A stretch of 14,259 bases of DNA from Pseudomonadota bacterium (lineage in GTDB: Bacteria > Desulfobacterota > DSM-4660 > Desulfatiglandales > B25-G16): the NCBI GenBank assembly GCA_030633645.1, contig DAOVRY010000001.1, positions 1 to 14,259 of the forward strand, given 5' to 3'. Under the pieces are notes generated by a model. It worked only from the letters and a program-made list of their open reading frames with translations. It had not been told where the DNA came from and did no database searches. This document shows, in pieces, positions 1-7,437 of this stretch (positions are counted from its first letter, which is position 1; each line of letters starts with the position of its first letter). The position numbers were made by a program, and so were the translations under genes.

Positions 1-1
1 C

Positions 2-160
2 CTCATCAAACCGATAAGCCTCCTTTGAACACATCATAAGAGAAAGATTACCCTCTTCTGAAGCTCCAAGATTTGGACGACCATGAACCGGTCTTTCTTT
101 TGATGGACCTTTATTTTTTGACAAATTCGTAAAAAGTATTTTGTGAACGAGATTGAGCAT
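2..160 (-). other. Open reading frame running off the left edge, unidentified
   Basis: On the minus strand a frame stays open from just after a TAA near 241 to the left edge. The first ATG is at 160, inside the left arm of the 125-303 inverted repeat. The outer part reads RPVHGRPNLGASEEGN followed by LSLMMCSKEAYRFDE, which has protein-like composition. I do not recognise the family. No ribosome-binding site precedes the ATG, and the C-terminus lies outside the window. It could be the start of a gene, a remnant of a mobile-element gene whose end is the repeat, or chance. Confidence 0.2.
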
Positions 161-303
161 TTTGGGAGAAAAGCGCTTGAGATGTTCAGCGTTAAGAAAT
201 CCTAACTGTTTGAGGGCATTACACCGAGTTTTAGCATCTTAGCTGAACGTCTTAAGAGCGCCCAAAATGCTCACGGATAGAGCAAAATCGACTTTTTACG
301 AAT
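125..303. repeat. Imperfect foldback (inverted repeat), arms of about 65 bp
   Basis: The arms are 125-190 and 242-303, with a spacer of about 50 nt. Perfect blocks pair in nested order: ATTCGTAAAAAGT (125-137) with its complement at 291-303, GAGCATTTTGGG (155-166) with 261-272, and GTTCAGC (184-190) with 242-248. Small indels separate the blocks. This looks like a dispersed palindromic or MITE-like repeat rather than a terminator. It lies just beyond the khpA terminator. I see no flanking duplication and no transposase. Confidence 0.7.
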
Positions 304-322
304 GCATCATTTCTTGGGAGAT

Positions 323-369
323 AAAAAAAAGGGAAAGCGAAATGCCCTGCCGTGTGGGCGGGGTATTTC
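323..369 (-). terminator. Intrinsic terminator of khpA
   Basis: Read on the minus strand, GAAAT (at 365-369) pairs with ATTTC (at 339-343), closing a G+C-rich inner stem (CCC and GCC pairing with GGC and GGG, with small bulges). Eight T residues follow (the A run at 323-330). The hairpin begins inside the khpA stop codon, so termination is coupled to the very end of the gene. Confidence 0.65.
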
Positions 370-598
370 ACTCAATAAGCTCAAAAACGATTCGCTTGTG
401 CATTTTCTTGGAGGCTGCATTGAGTATCGTTCTGATAGCCTGCGCCGTGCGTCCTTGCTTGCCGATTATTTTTCCGAGATCATCCTTGGCTACTCTCAGC
501 TCAATCACAGAGGTCTGCTCTCCCTCTATTTCTGTGACCTCCACTTCCTCTGGCTTGTCCACAAGCGCCTTTGCTATGTTTGCAATCAAATCCTTCAT
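368..598 (-). CDS. khpA: KhpA-type KH-domain RNA-binding protein (YlqC/UPF0109 family)
   Basis: A small single-domain KH protein of 76 residues, the usual family length. The type II-like KH RNA-binding loop is intact as G46-K47-Q48-G49 within the stretch [14 protein letters not shown]. Family knowledge: KhpA binds RNA, often as a heterodimer with KhpB/EloR, and affects cell division, envelope growth and small-RNA biology in Gram-positives; its role in Gram-negatives is less clear. The ATG at 598 has a strong GGAGGT site 8 nt upstream. In many genomes this gene sits between rpsP and rimM/trmD; here neither neighbour is present. The upstream gene is a radical SAM protein about 230 nt away, with a possible 39-codon ORF between them. 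A terminator overlaps the stop. The family call is firm; the biological role is inferred. Confidence 0.92.
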   Translation of the reverse strand: MKDLIANIAKALVDKPEEVEVTEIEGEQTSVIELRVAKDDLGKIIGKQGRTAQAIRTILNAASKKMHKRIVFELIE

Positions 599-633
599 CT
601 TATCTTACCTCCGTGTTTGATCTCACCACCACG

Positions 634-753
634 TCACTTCGATTTGCCGTTGAAGGAGATTTCAGTAGCCCTTTTTTTCCTGCAACCGCAGCCACCAACA
701 ACAGCCCCATATCTTACACTGTAGCTTCCATCCTCTGACACTGATCTCTCCAC
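634..753 (-). CDS. Possible 39-residue Cys-x-Cys peptide
   Basis: A GTG-initiated frame of 39 codons lies between the radical SAM gene and khpA, ending 35 nt before the khpA ATG. It begins VERSVSEDGSYSVRYGAVVG, then GCGCRKKRAT, and ends EISFNGKSK. Notable features are a glycine-flanked C-x-C (residues 22 and 24) followed by a basic RKKR patch and a polar tail. An in-frame TAG lies three codons upstream of the GTG. There is only a weak GGGG about 13 nt upstream, so initiation is doubtful. I do not recognise a family. Its place beside a radical SAM gene raises the idea of a modified peptide, but nothing in the sequence proves expression; it may be a fragment or chance. Confidence 0.3.
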   Translation of the reverse strand: MERSVSEDGSYSVRYGAVVGGCGCRKKRATEISFNGKSK

Positions 754-831
754 TTGAATGCTCTAGCCCCACAGACTGATTAAGCTATCTATTGTTTTCC
801 TTTCTGCTCTCCGCTTTTCCTTTCAAATATT

Positions 832-2313
832 TTACAAATAATTTCCGAAAATCTTTCGGAAATGGAATCCGTAAATGGCAAAAGTAAGTGCCAAATGGAA
901 AAGTTGTGGACGTTTGAACAAAGACCACAAAAAGAGCTTCCAGTAGTAAACCCTTTCCCTCTCTATGATACCCAAGAAAAATATAGACTTAAAGAATGCT
1001 CCAAGGTAGCTGAAATGAAAACGAAATGCCTTTTTTTGCGACGGCTTATATTCTCTCAAGAACTCCCTAACCCGTCTATAGTATGGTTCAGGGGAATAAA
1101 TTCTGCTGATAATCCTTTCATAACCCTTGATGAGTATTTCATAATCCATCTTAGGGATGAAGTTCATCGAAAAGTCTGTATTGTCACCCGATACATCCTT
1201 CAACAACCTGCCCTCTTTTACAAGCCGGTGGTAGAGACTTGTACTACGCGGAGCATTTAATAACCCCACCATGGCAGTAACAATTCCACTTTCCTGGATA
1301 AATACACTAAGCCTTTCGAAAATTGAAGGCGGATCACTATCAAACCCCACGATGAATCCCCCCACTACCTGCAAACCAAATTTCTGGATTTTTTTTACAC
1401 AGGCCACTAGATCACGATTTTTGTTCTGAATCTTGTTGCATTCTGCCAAGCTTTCCTCGTTTACTGTCTCAATGCCGACGAATACTGAAGTAAACCCCGC
1501 CTTGACCATGCATTGCATAAGCTCGTCATCGTCAGAAAGATCTATAGACGCCTCTGTATTAAAAGAGAAGGGGTGTCTTTTTCTTTCCATCCACTCAATT
1601 ATAGCGGGCAAAATTTCTTCTTTTAACTTTCTCTTTCTTCCGACGAAGTTATCATCAACAAAAAATAAATCACCCCTCCAGCCTTGGGAGTAAAGATCTT
1701 CTAATTCGCTTATTATTTGGGTTTTACTCTTTGTACGCACTTTTCGCCCATAAAGCACCGAGATGTTGCAGAATTCACAATCATAAGGACAGCCCCGGGA
1801 ATACTGAATACTCATAACTGCATATTTCTTCATGTCGATAAGGTCCCAGAGTGGAAGAGGCGTCTTTTTTATATCAGGTCTTTCTTGAGAGGTATAAACA
1901 TGTTGAGCACATCCATTTTTCAAATCCTCCAAAAAGGGCGGAAGCGTGATTTCAGCCTCATTAAGCACAAAATGATCCACATCCTCGAACTCTTCGTATC
2001 CAGTTGTAAAAAGGGGACCACCAGCGACAATCTTGATATCCATTTTTTTGCACCTGCTAATTACTTCTTTAGCTGATGCTTTTTGGATAGACATAGCACT
2101 AACAAAAACGAAATCAGCCCATTCAAGGTCTTTATCCCTTAATGTGGTTACATTCATATCTACGAGTTTCTTCTCCCACTCCTTTGGAAGCATTGCTGCT
2201 ACAGTCAACAACCCCAACGGCGGGTGAGTTGCCTTTTTAGAGATAAATTTCAAAGCGCCCTTGAAACTCCAGAAGGTATCAAGATATTTTGGATAAACGA
2301 GAAGTATTTTCAT
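832..2313 (-). CDS. B12-binding radical SAM protein with DUF4070-type C-terminus
   Basis: Class B (cobalamin-binding) radical SAM enzyme of 493 residues. Residues 1-140 form a B12-binding fold beginning MKILLVYP, with the pattern PPLGLLTVAAMLP and AGGPLFT. The 4Fe-4S cluster motif CxxxCxxC is C175, C179, C182 in RGCPYDCEFCN. The radical SAM barrel continues to about residue 345, including FVDDNF, GIETVNEESL and GGFIVGFDSD. A DUF4070-like region follows, then a hydrophobic C-terminal tail (about 433-485) that may bind membrane. Relatives include HpnP/HpnJ-type hopanoid enzymes and many uncharacterised methylases, so methylation of an unactivated carbon is plausible but the substrate is unknown; I would not call it hpnP without neighbouring hopanoid genes. 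I chose the ATG at 2313 because GAGGA lies 7 nt upstream; two in-frame upstream starts (a TTG at 2352 and an ATG) lack good sites. Confidence 0.9.
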   Translation of the reverse strand: MKILLVYPKYLDTFWSFKGALKFISKKATHPPLGLLTVAAMLPKEWEKKLVDMNVTTLRDKDLEWADFVFVSAMSIQKASAKEVISRCKKMDIKIVAGGPLFTTGYEEFEDVDHFVLNEAEITLPPFLEDLKNGCAQHVYTSQERPDIKKTPLPLWDLIDMKKYAVMSIQYSRGCPYDCEFCNISVLYGRKVRTKSKTQIISELEDLYSQGWRGDLFFVDDNFVGRKRKLKEEILPAIIEWMERKRHPFSFNTEASIDLSDDDELMQCMVKAGFTSVFVGIETVNEESLAECNKIQNKNRDLVACVKKIQKFGLQVVGGFIVGFDSDPPSIFERLSVFIQESGIVTAMVGLLNAPRSTSLYHRLVKEGRLLKDVSGDNTDFSMNFIPKMDYEILIKGYERIISRIYSPEPYYRRVREFLREYKPSQKKAFRFHFSYLGAFFKSIFFLGIIERERVYYWKLFLWSLFKRPQLFHLALTFAIYGFHFRKIFGNYL

Positions 2314-2591
2314 ACGATCTTCCTCACTCATGCTTTCTTTGGAAAGCGACAAAAAGGTTTCGACTAATGTGTTTATATTTGAACTGGTTCAGCTATACCA
2401 CCAATTTGGGCGTATATGCAAACTAACTCGCATATATTTCCCTGCCCGACAGACTAACACCTATGATAATGGAAAGGTTTCAGATCGGCCGAAAGGAAGG
2501 CTATCGAAACATATTTCTACGAGCACCAGATTCAAAGTCCCCCAATAGAACAAAATCCAATCTCTCTAATTGAGAAATCAACTCTTAGATC

Positions 2592-2628
2592 TTAACTCAT
2601 AATGCCCTTAATTAACTCATATTGTCAA
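2592..2628 (-). promoter_or_regulatory. Candidate sigma70 promoter with two 9-bp direct repeats
   Basis: On the minus strand TTGACA (2623-2628) is followed after 18 nt by CATTAT (2599-2604). Two copies of ATGAGTTAA (at 2612-2620 and 2592-2600) have starts exactly 20 bp apart, one inside the spacer and one over the -10 and start region. This would drive the radical SAM gene with a leader of roughly 280 nt. The -35 is perfect and the -10 is moderate, so this is a prediction only. Confidence 0.3.
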
Positions 2629-2755
2629 TCTGGCTTTTGATCCTAGACTAAAGGGAATTAGATTCCCAAATCAGGATTCGTTTTCTATCTAAAACTCAAA
2701 TATCCACAGTTGACACTCAAAAGACCTACTTTTCTACTTCTAAGTCCTTCGATTC

Positions 2756-2802
2756 ATAAGTTCGGTGACGAACTTATTCACTCAGGAATTAGTGCTGAGT
2801 GA
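2756..2802. repeat. Two adjacent perfect hairpins downstream of the kinase gene
   Basis: First hairpin: ATAAGTTCG (2756-2764), loop GTGA, complement at 2769-2777, a perfect 9-bp stem. Second hairpin: CACTCAG (2779-2785), 9-nt loop, CTGAGTG (2795-2801), extendable by one pair. They are separated by one or two bases. No T run follows on either strand, so this is not a classic intrinsic terminator. It may stabilise the 3' end of the kinase mRNA or be a repeat of the REP type. Confidence 0.55.
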
Positions 2803-2858
2803 GCAACATTTCTGAAACAAGTCGTCAAAATACGCCACCGTATTTGCGAATCGAAGCA

Positions 2859-5090
2859 CTAAGCCTGTGCAGGGAGTTCGATGATAAACTTAGTACCCTT
2901 TGGTCTATTATCTTCAACTCTGATAAAACCATTATGATCGCTGATTATCCTGCTCACAATAGCAAGACCCAAGCCTGTGCCAGACTTCTTTGTAGAAAAA
3001 TACGGCTCAAAAAGCCTTTCCCTGTCTTGCTCAGCAATACCGGTACCAGTATCAACCACTTCAATCTTGACAACCCCTAATACGTCATCGAAAAGGAGCT
3101 TGACGGTAATCTTTCCCTTACCAGGAATGGCCGCCACAGCGTTATCTAACAGATTGATCATGACCCTTTTCATCTGCTCCTTGTCGAGTTTAAATGCGGG
3201 AACGTTATCATTGTCAACAAAATCGAATCTAATATCTTTATAGGTATCTTTGTACAATAGAATCGCATCTTGAATTATAGGTTTGATACTATCCCGCACC
3301 GGATTAGAGGCTGGCATGCGGGCAAAATTGGAGAATTCATTGACTAATACCTTCAACTCATCAACGTTGTCTATTATCAACCGTGTGCACTCATCAAACA
3401 CGGTTCCATCCTCTTGTGCCAAACGCTCGCCATACTTTCTTCTCAATCTCTGTGCTGAAAGCTGTATCGGGGTCAATGGATTCTTCACCTCATGTGCAAT
3501 GCGCCTGGCCACCTCTCTCCATGCGGCCATTCTCTGCGCCCTCTCCAATTCAGTCAGATCCTCAAATACCGCGACCAATCCAAGATAATTACCACGATCA
3601 TCCTTCAAGACCTTCAATGAGACCAGCAACTTTAAAGAACGCCCCCGTATTGAAATCCCAATCTCCTTTTGCATAAATCCCTTGCCGAAGAGATTTTTGT
3701 CTGCCATAAATCCCCTAATAGTTGACCAATATTTAGCGCCAAGCACATCCGCATAATGCTTGCCAATTATATCTTTGGCAGAGATGTTGAGCATCTCTTC
3801 CGCTGATTTATTTATTGTCGAAATTACCCCATCAGAATCTGCCGATATAACGCCAGCAGCTACATTTTCTAAAACCGTTTCCATATAGAGCCTGCGCTGC
3901 TCTGATTCCTTAGTGCTTTTGATCAAATCCCGGTTGACTGAATTGAGTTTTCTTCTGCCTTCCCCCAGATCTTTTGTCATCTGATTGAATGAGTTTACTA
4001 GAACGCCCATCTCATCCTTGGGTTCCATATCGATACGAAAACTGTAATCACCAGATGCAATCCTATTAGTAGCTTTAGCAAGCTCTTCTATAGGGCCAGT
4101 CACGCCCTTTGACAGGTAAAAGCCAAACCAAACCGCCGAAAAGATGACGAGAATAGTCACAATGGACAGCGTGATGAGATGGCTAAATTTAATAGGTTGC
4201 TTGAGCATCTTGAGTTGTTTGTACCCCTGCAGACCTTTATCAATGGTTGCTAGTCTCGTGGAAACCACTCCAGGGACAAATTTTGCAAGGAAAAGCGCTC
4301 CTACCTGGGCCTTGGTCTCGGTTCGTGAGAATATCGGAACAATGCCCCTGACTAGATCGCCGTGGGAGGAAGTTTGAATGTCCTTTATGTCAGTTGAATC
4401 CTCAAAACTCTTGCGCAAGAGGTCAACGTTCAGGCCCTTAAAGGGTTTCAAATCAATCCTGCGGTCATTAGAAACGATCTTCGGCTGCAACTTCAATGAA
4501 AAAACCTGAATCGTGGCCAGATTGTATTCCCTCCTCTTTTCCTCTATAAACGCCTGGAGTTGATCTGCCCGAGATACCAACATATATCCATTGTGGGTGA
4601 TGACGGAACTCAAGTTATTGCCAAAGGCCAGAACCTCGTCTCCAATTCTGCCATAGTAGTCCTGACCAGCCTCTAAAGATTTTTCAAGAGACTGTTCAAT
4701 CTGAAGATTGAACCAATAATCAATCGAGAGAGAAATAAATTGAACTGAAACAAAAAAGATGATGATCGTTGGCAGAAGCGAAAGGATTACAAAGGCAAAA
4801 ACGAGCTTAGCCCTCAGGCCAGAACCCATTACTTTCCTTTTTCTCTCAAAGACCAGCTTGACCAGATTTCTCATGGTCAAATAGAGGAGAAGCAGCACCA
4901 AGATCACATTGATATTAATGAGGGCAAAAATCAGGATGCTGTCGGCGATGGGCAATTCAATACCAAGATCAAGGACTTTGGTACCCAGATAGGTAAGCAG
5001 GACAATGGTGGGAAGTATAATGCATATGATGATTATTTCTCGTCTTCGTCTCTTTAGATCTTCTTTTTTTAGATCCATATGTCTTTTCAT
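2859..5090 (-). CDS. NtrY-like membrane sensor histidine kinase
   Basis: Sensor kinase of 743 residues with the NtrY-family layout. Membrane helices lie near residues 19-37, 52-73 and 96-122, followed by an extracytoplasmic sensing region (about 125-300), another helix (304-327), HAMP (about 326-378), PAS (about 400-515), HisKA with the phospho-acceptor H533 in IAHEVKNPLTPIQLSAQRLR, and HATPase_c. The ATPase boxes are complete: N-box ending at N650 (NLLDN), G1 around D680-x-G682, F-box LFEPYFSTK (693-701), and G2 GTGLGLA (704-710). All residues needed for autophosphorylation are present. It starts 5 nt after the DUF4390 gene, so the two are probably co-transcribed and translationally coupled. 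NtrY kinases usually pair with an adjacent NtrX sigma54-type regulator; none follows here. By family and context it may sense envelope or redox state, but the signal is unknown. The start has only a weak AGG upstream; a second in-frame ATG lies 12 nt further in. Confidence 0.9.
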   Translation of the reverse strand: MKRHMDLKKEDLKRRRREIIIICIILPTIVLLTYLGTKVLDLGIELPIADSILIFALININVILVLLLLYLTMRNLVKLVFERKRKVMGSGLRAKLVFAFVILSLLPTIIIFFVSVQFISLSIDYWFNLQIEQSLEKSLEAGQDYYGRIGDEVLAFGNNLSSVITHNGYMLVSRADQLQAFIEEKRREYNLATIQVFSLKLQPKIVSNDRRIDLKPFKGLNVDLLRKSFEDSTDIKDIQTSSHGDLVRGIVPIFSRTETKAQVGALFLAKFVPGVVSTRLATIDKGLQGYKQLKMLKQPIKFSHLITLSIVTILVIFSAVWFGFYLSKGVTGPIEELAKATNRIASGDYSFRIDMEPKDEMGVLVNSFNQMTKDLGEGRRKLNSVNRDLIKSTKESEQRRLYMETVLENVAAGVISADSDGVISTINKSAEEMLNISAKDIIGKHYADVLGAKYWSTIRGFMADKNLFGKGFMQKEIGISIRGRSLKLLVSLKVLKDDRGNYLGLVAVFEDLTELERAQRMAAWREVARRIAHEVKNPLTPIQLSAQRLRRKYGERLAQEDGTVFDECTRLIIDNVDELKVLVNEFSNFARMPASNPVRDSIKPIIQDAILLYKDTYKDIRFDFVDNDNVPAFKLDKEQMKRVMINLLDNAVAAIPGKGKITVKLLFDDVLGVVKIEVVDTGTGIAEQDRERLFEPYFSTKKSGTGLGLAIVSRIISDHNGFIRVEDNRPKGTKFIIELPAQA

Positions 5091-5095
5091 CGCTT

Positions 5096-5668
5096 TTAGT
5101 ACCTAAAGCTCACTGAATACCAGTCGGTCTCAAAATCCCACAGGGAGAGAAAAAAGAAGACATAGTTTAAATAGAAGGGCAATTCAATCTTATCAAGCTC
5201 TGCCTTCAGCCGGAGCTGATACTGGAGCCCTCTTTTGAGATTAGCGAGCCTAGTCACCGTTAAGGCAACTACGTCTGCCATTAATTTCTTGGCCTCCTCA
5301 AAATCCTTGATTAATATCTTTTTATCATTCTGTTCTGGCAGAAAAAGGGTAAACTCGTTTTTCAAGGTATTGTACGCTATTGTATGCGTTAACCTGATAT
5401 CCGCAATCTTGGTATCAAACCATGTTGGCTTGACCTCATATAGTTTGACAATGAAAGTAAATTTGGTCTCAATCCCATTCATGATGGCCTTATTCATTTC
5501 CTCAGTAAAGCACTCCTCGACCTTAAAATAAACAAGGAGATGATCCCGCGTATTCGTGACAATTATATCTGATAGGTGTGCCTCATTTTTTGCAGAAGAA
5601 GGCCTAGGAGAGATACAGACAAGGAGAACGATACCCAAGGCACAAAGAATACTCTTTTTTAGCATCAT
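5096..5668 (-). CDS. Exported DUF4390 protein
   Basis: 190-residue protein with a clear Sec signal peptide: basic MMLKK, a hydrophobic core at about 6-20, and a likely cleavage after A26 (PRPSSA). The mature part matches the DUF4390 pattern, especially the C-terminal signature ELPFYLNYVFFFLSLWDFET with WYSVSF after it. It is probably periplasmic; function unknown. DUF4390 genes commonly precede NtrY-type kinases in deltaproteobacteria, and here the kinase ATG comes 5 nt after this stop, suggesting the exported protein modulates or partners the kinase. The start at 5668 is chosen because it gives a complete signal peptide; AAGGA lies rather far (about 15 nt) upstream, and a second ATG follows immediately. 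A candidate promoter lies at 5803-5831. Confidence 0.85.
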   Translation of the reverse strand: MMLKKSILCALGIVLLVCISPRPSSAKNEAHLSDIIVTNTRDHLLVYFKVEECFTEEMNKAIMNGIETKFTFIVKLYEVKPTWFDTKIADIRLTHTIAYNTLKNEFTLFLPEQNDKKILIKDFEEAKKLMADVVALTVTRLANLKRGLQYQLRLKAELDKIELPFYLNYVFFFLSLWDFETDWYSVSFRY

Positions 5669-5989
5669 ATGATATGAATAAATTCCTTCTGATTACAGGA
5701 AAGGTCAACCATCCCCTCCCCTCTCCGGCAAGGGTTCCGACTTGCCGCACGCAAGAAGATTGGACAGAATGTCAGAGGCTATGTTGTAATTACAGTCAAG
5801 ATATCATAGAAAAAAGGTGGGATTATTGCAAGGGATAATAATTGGGGATGTGCCTAAAGTTGACTATAGGACTGTAACGTTAGCAAAAAATTGATGGACA
5901 ACAATAAGCTCGCGAAAAAAATGGAAAGATTACTTCTAAGAGACTTTAGCTCACTTTATGCTTTAGGCACTTGAATTCACTTAGACGAT
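5669..5989. other. Spacer between lpxC and DUF4390: repeats and hairpin
   Basis: No gene seen. Besides the candidate promoter it holds a hairpin CGGCAAG (5726-5732) with CTTGCCG (5741-5747), and an inverted pair of the CTAAAGTG-type repeat: GTGCCTAAAGTTGA at 5850-5863 and its opposite, CTTTAGGCAC within 5942-5970. The pair shares a perfect 10-bp core and brackets about 120 bp. The second copy begins about 20 nt after the lpxC stop. Confidence 0.6.
5803..5831 (-). promoter_or_regulatory. Candidate sigma70 promoter for DUF4390-NtrY
   Basis: Minus strand TTGCAA (5826-5831), a 17-nt spacer, then TATGAT (5803-5808). The -10 matches consensus at five of six positions and the -35 at four of six. 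It lies about 135 nt before the DUF4390 start, separating this operon from lpxC. Prediction only. Confidence 0.35.
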
Positions 5990-6913
5990 TCATGCGGAGG
6001 CTAAGTCAAGGGCACCGAAGGATGGTATCTTTACCTTGCTGCATTCTTGCTTATTCTTAAACCGTACCATCTCCCAATACTTTTCCTGTGCCATGAATTT
6101 TCTGAGTAATTGTTGATTTAAGGTATGCCCCGATCGTTCCACCACGAAATGTCCGATCGGTATATGGCCGATGATCGCCAAATCACCTATGAAATCAAGG
6201 ATCTTATGCCTCACGAACTCGTCTTTGTACCGCAACCCATCCTCATTTAGAACCCTGAATTCATCTACTACAATGGCATTATCCAATGATCCGCCCTGAG
6301 CCAGCCCATTATTCTGGAGCGTCTCAACATCTTTCAAGAAACCAAATGTCCGCGCCCTACTGATCTCTTGAATAAAGCTGGATTGCGAAAAGGAGAGTTC
6401 ATAAGCCTGATCTTTTATTAAGGGATGATTAAAGTCGATCTTATACGTTATCTTTAACTCGTTAGAGGGATAAAGGTGTACTGATCGATTGCCATCCTCA
6501 ACCTTAACTGGTTTCTTCACGACGAGGAATTTCTTATTGCTATTTTGTACGGTAACCCCGGCGTTTTTCAGGAGAAAGACAAAGGGTGCAGAACTACCGT
6601 CCATGATGGGAACCTCTCCGCCATCGATCTGCACGAGAGCATTATCGATTCCCATACCAAAAAATGCAGCCATAATATGCTCTACCGTGGAAACGCTATA
6701 TCCATTAAAACCAATTGTGGTAGCCATATTCGTGGCAATGACATTGTCAAAAGAGGCCTTGACAATAGAACAGGGTGATATGTCAACGCGTTCAAAGGTT
6801 ATCCCAGTATTGGGTGGTGTTGGCTTAATAGTGAGCTTAACCTTTCTGCCAGAGTGAAGCCCTATCCCCGTACAACTGATCTCCGCTGCCACCGTCCGCT
6901 GTCTTAGATCCAT
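5990..6913 (-). CDS. lpxC: UDP-3-O-acyl-N-acetylglucosamine deacetylase
   Basis: Zinc-dependent deacetylase that carries out the committed step of lipid A synthesis in the cytoplasm, removing acetate from UDP-3-O-acyl-GlcNAc. At 307 residues it has the normal length, with both LpxC domains. Zinc ligands are H79 (STVEHIMAAF), H236 and D240 (VRHKILDFIGDLA); the catalytic base E78 precedes H79, and the second conserved histidine H263 is in SGHTLNQ. The N-terminus (QRTVAAEISCTGIGLHSG) and the GGEVPIMDGSSAPF segment are typical. ATG 6913 has GAGGA about 7 nt upstream. The gene stands alone: mltA diverges upstream across a repeat-rich spacer of about 790 nt, and the DUF4390-NtrY operon follows after 321 nt. 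The stretch just past its stop carries a repeat also found after glyQ. Confidence 0.97.
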   Translation of the reverse strand: MDLRQRTVAAEISCTGIGLHSGRKVKLTIKPTPPNTGITFERVDISPCSIVKASFDNVIATNMATTIGFNGYSVSTVEHIMAAFFGMGIDNALVQIDGGEVPIMDGSSAPFVFLLKNAGVTVQNSNKKFLVVKKPVKVEDGNRSVHLYPSNELKITYKIDFNHPLIKDQAYELSFSQSSFIQEISRARTFGFLKDVETLQNNGLAQGGSLDNAIVVDEFRVLNEDGLRYKDEFVRHKILDFIGDLAIIGHIPIGHFVVERSGHTLNQQLLRKFMAQEKYWEMVRFKNKQECSKVKIPSFGALDLASA

Positions 6914-7437
6914 AGCAATTCCTCAGACCCTAGAAGATTGGTGTAAAACAACAAGCTTTCCAAAGTTTCATTGATTAGCAAATGGTGTACCACAATAGAA
7001 AGAATTAATCACAAGACCACGGAATCCAGATAACTACTTGAAATGATATATGATTATGAAAATGAGACTTGCTTGGTAGTTCATGTGGTTATTTCAAGAG
7101 TGTGTCACATTTGCCACATGTTTGGTGTGGAATTGACACAATCGTATCAGCTCACAGAATTCAGGTTCCTAGGTTCAGAAAAACACAATAGCTCTCGTAC
7201 GCTATCTATGCTCGAAATTCGGCTCTGTACATTGATAAATGTGCAGCTTAAGCGTTCACAGGTTCAAAGTTTCCCGATAAAATCGGGATTCAGGGTTACC
7301 TTCTTTTCGTTGACCTTGTTCGTAGGCTAGAAAATGCTTCACCTGCCCGCTTGTGCCTTAACACCGATTTGCTTCTTCAACCATGCCCTAAACAGCCCCA
7401 ATAACCTGTTCTTTCGATATATTCTCACGTTTCGCAT

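Larger units (their letters stand above)
2314..2858. other. Long spacer between the NtrY-like kinase and the radical SAM gene
   Basis: About 545 nt with no convincing gene on either strand. It holds the candidate promoter and direct repeats at 2592-2628, a small hairpin GGGAAT-TAG-ATTCCC at 2653-2667, and two strong hairpins at 2756-2802. No remnant of an NtrX response regulator is visible after the kinase. Confidence 0.6.

Noticed and set aside
302..724. A 140-codon plus-strand frame opposite khpA
   Set aside because: Antisense to a well-supported KH-domain gene and its terminator; the khpA reading has a strong ribosome-binding site and family motifs.
832..2313. Naming the radical SAM gene hpnP
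   Set aside because: Overall similarity to the class is clear, but no hopanoid genes are nearby and no diagnostic residue was identified from sequence alone.
2314..2858. A decayed ntrX or other coding remnant after the kinase
   Set aside because: Reading the spacer on the minus strand gave no receiver, AAA+ or helix-turn-helix motif in any frame examined.
7043..7330. A 95-codon plus-strand frame in the lpxC-mltA spacer
   Set aside because: No ribosome-binding site, no recognisable domain, and its end runs through the TCCCGAT hairpin and GGTTCA-type repeat; more likely chance.
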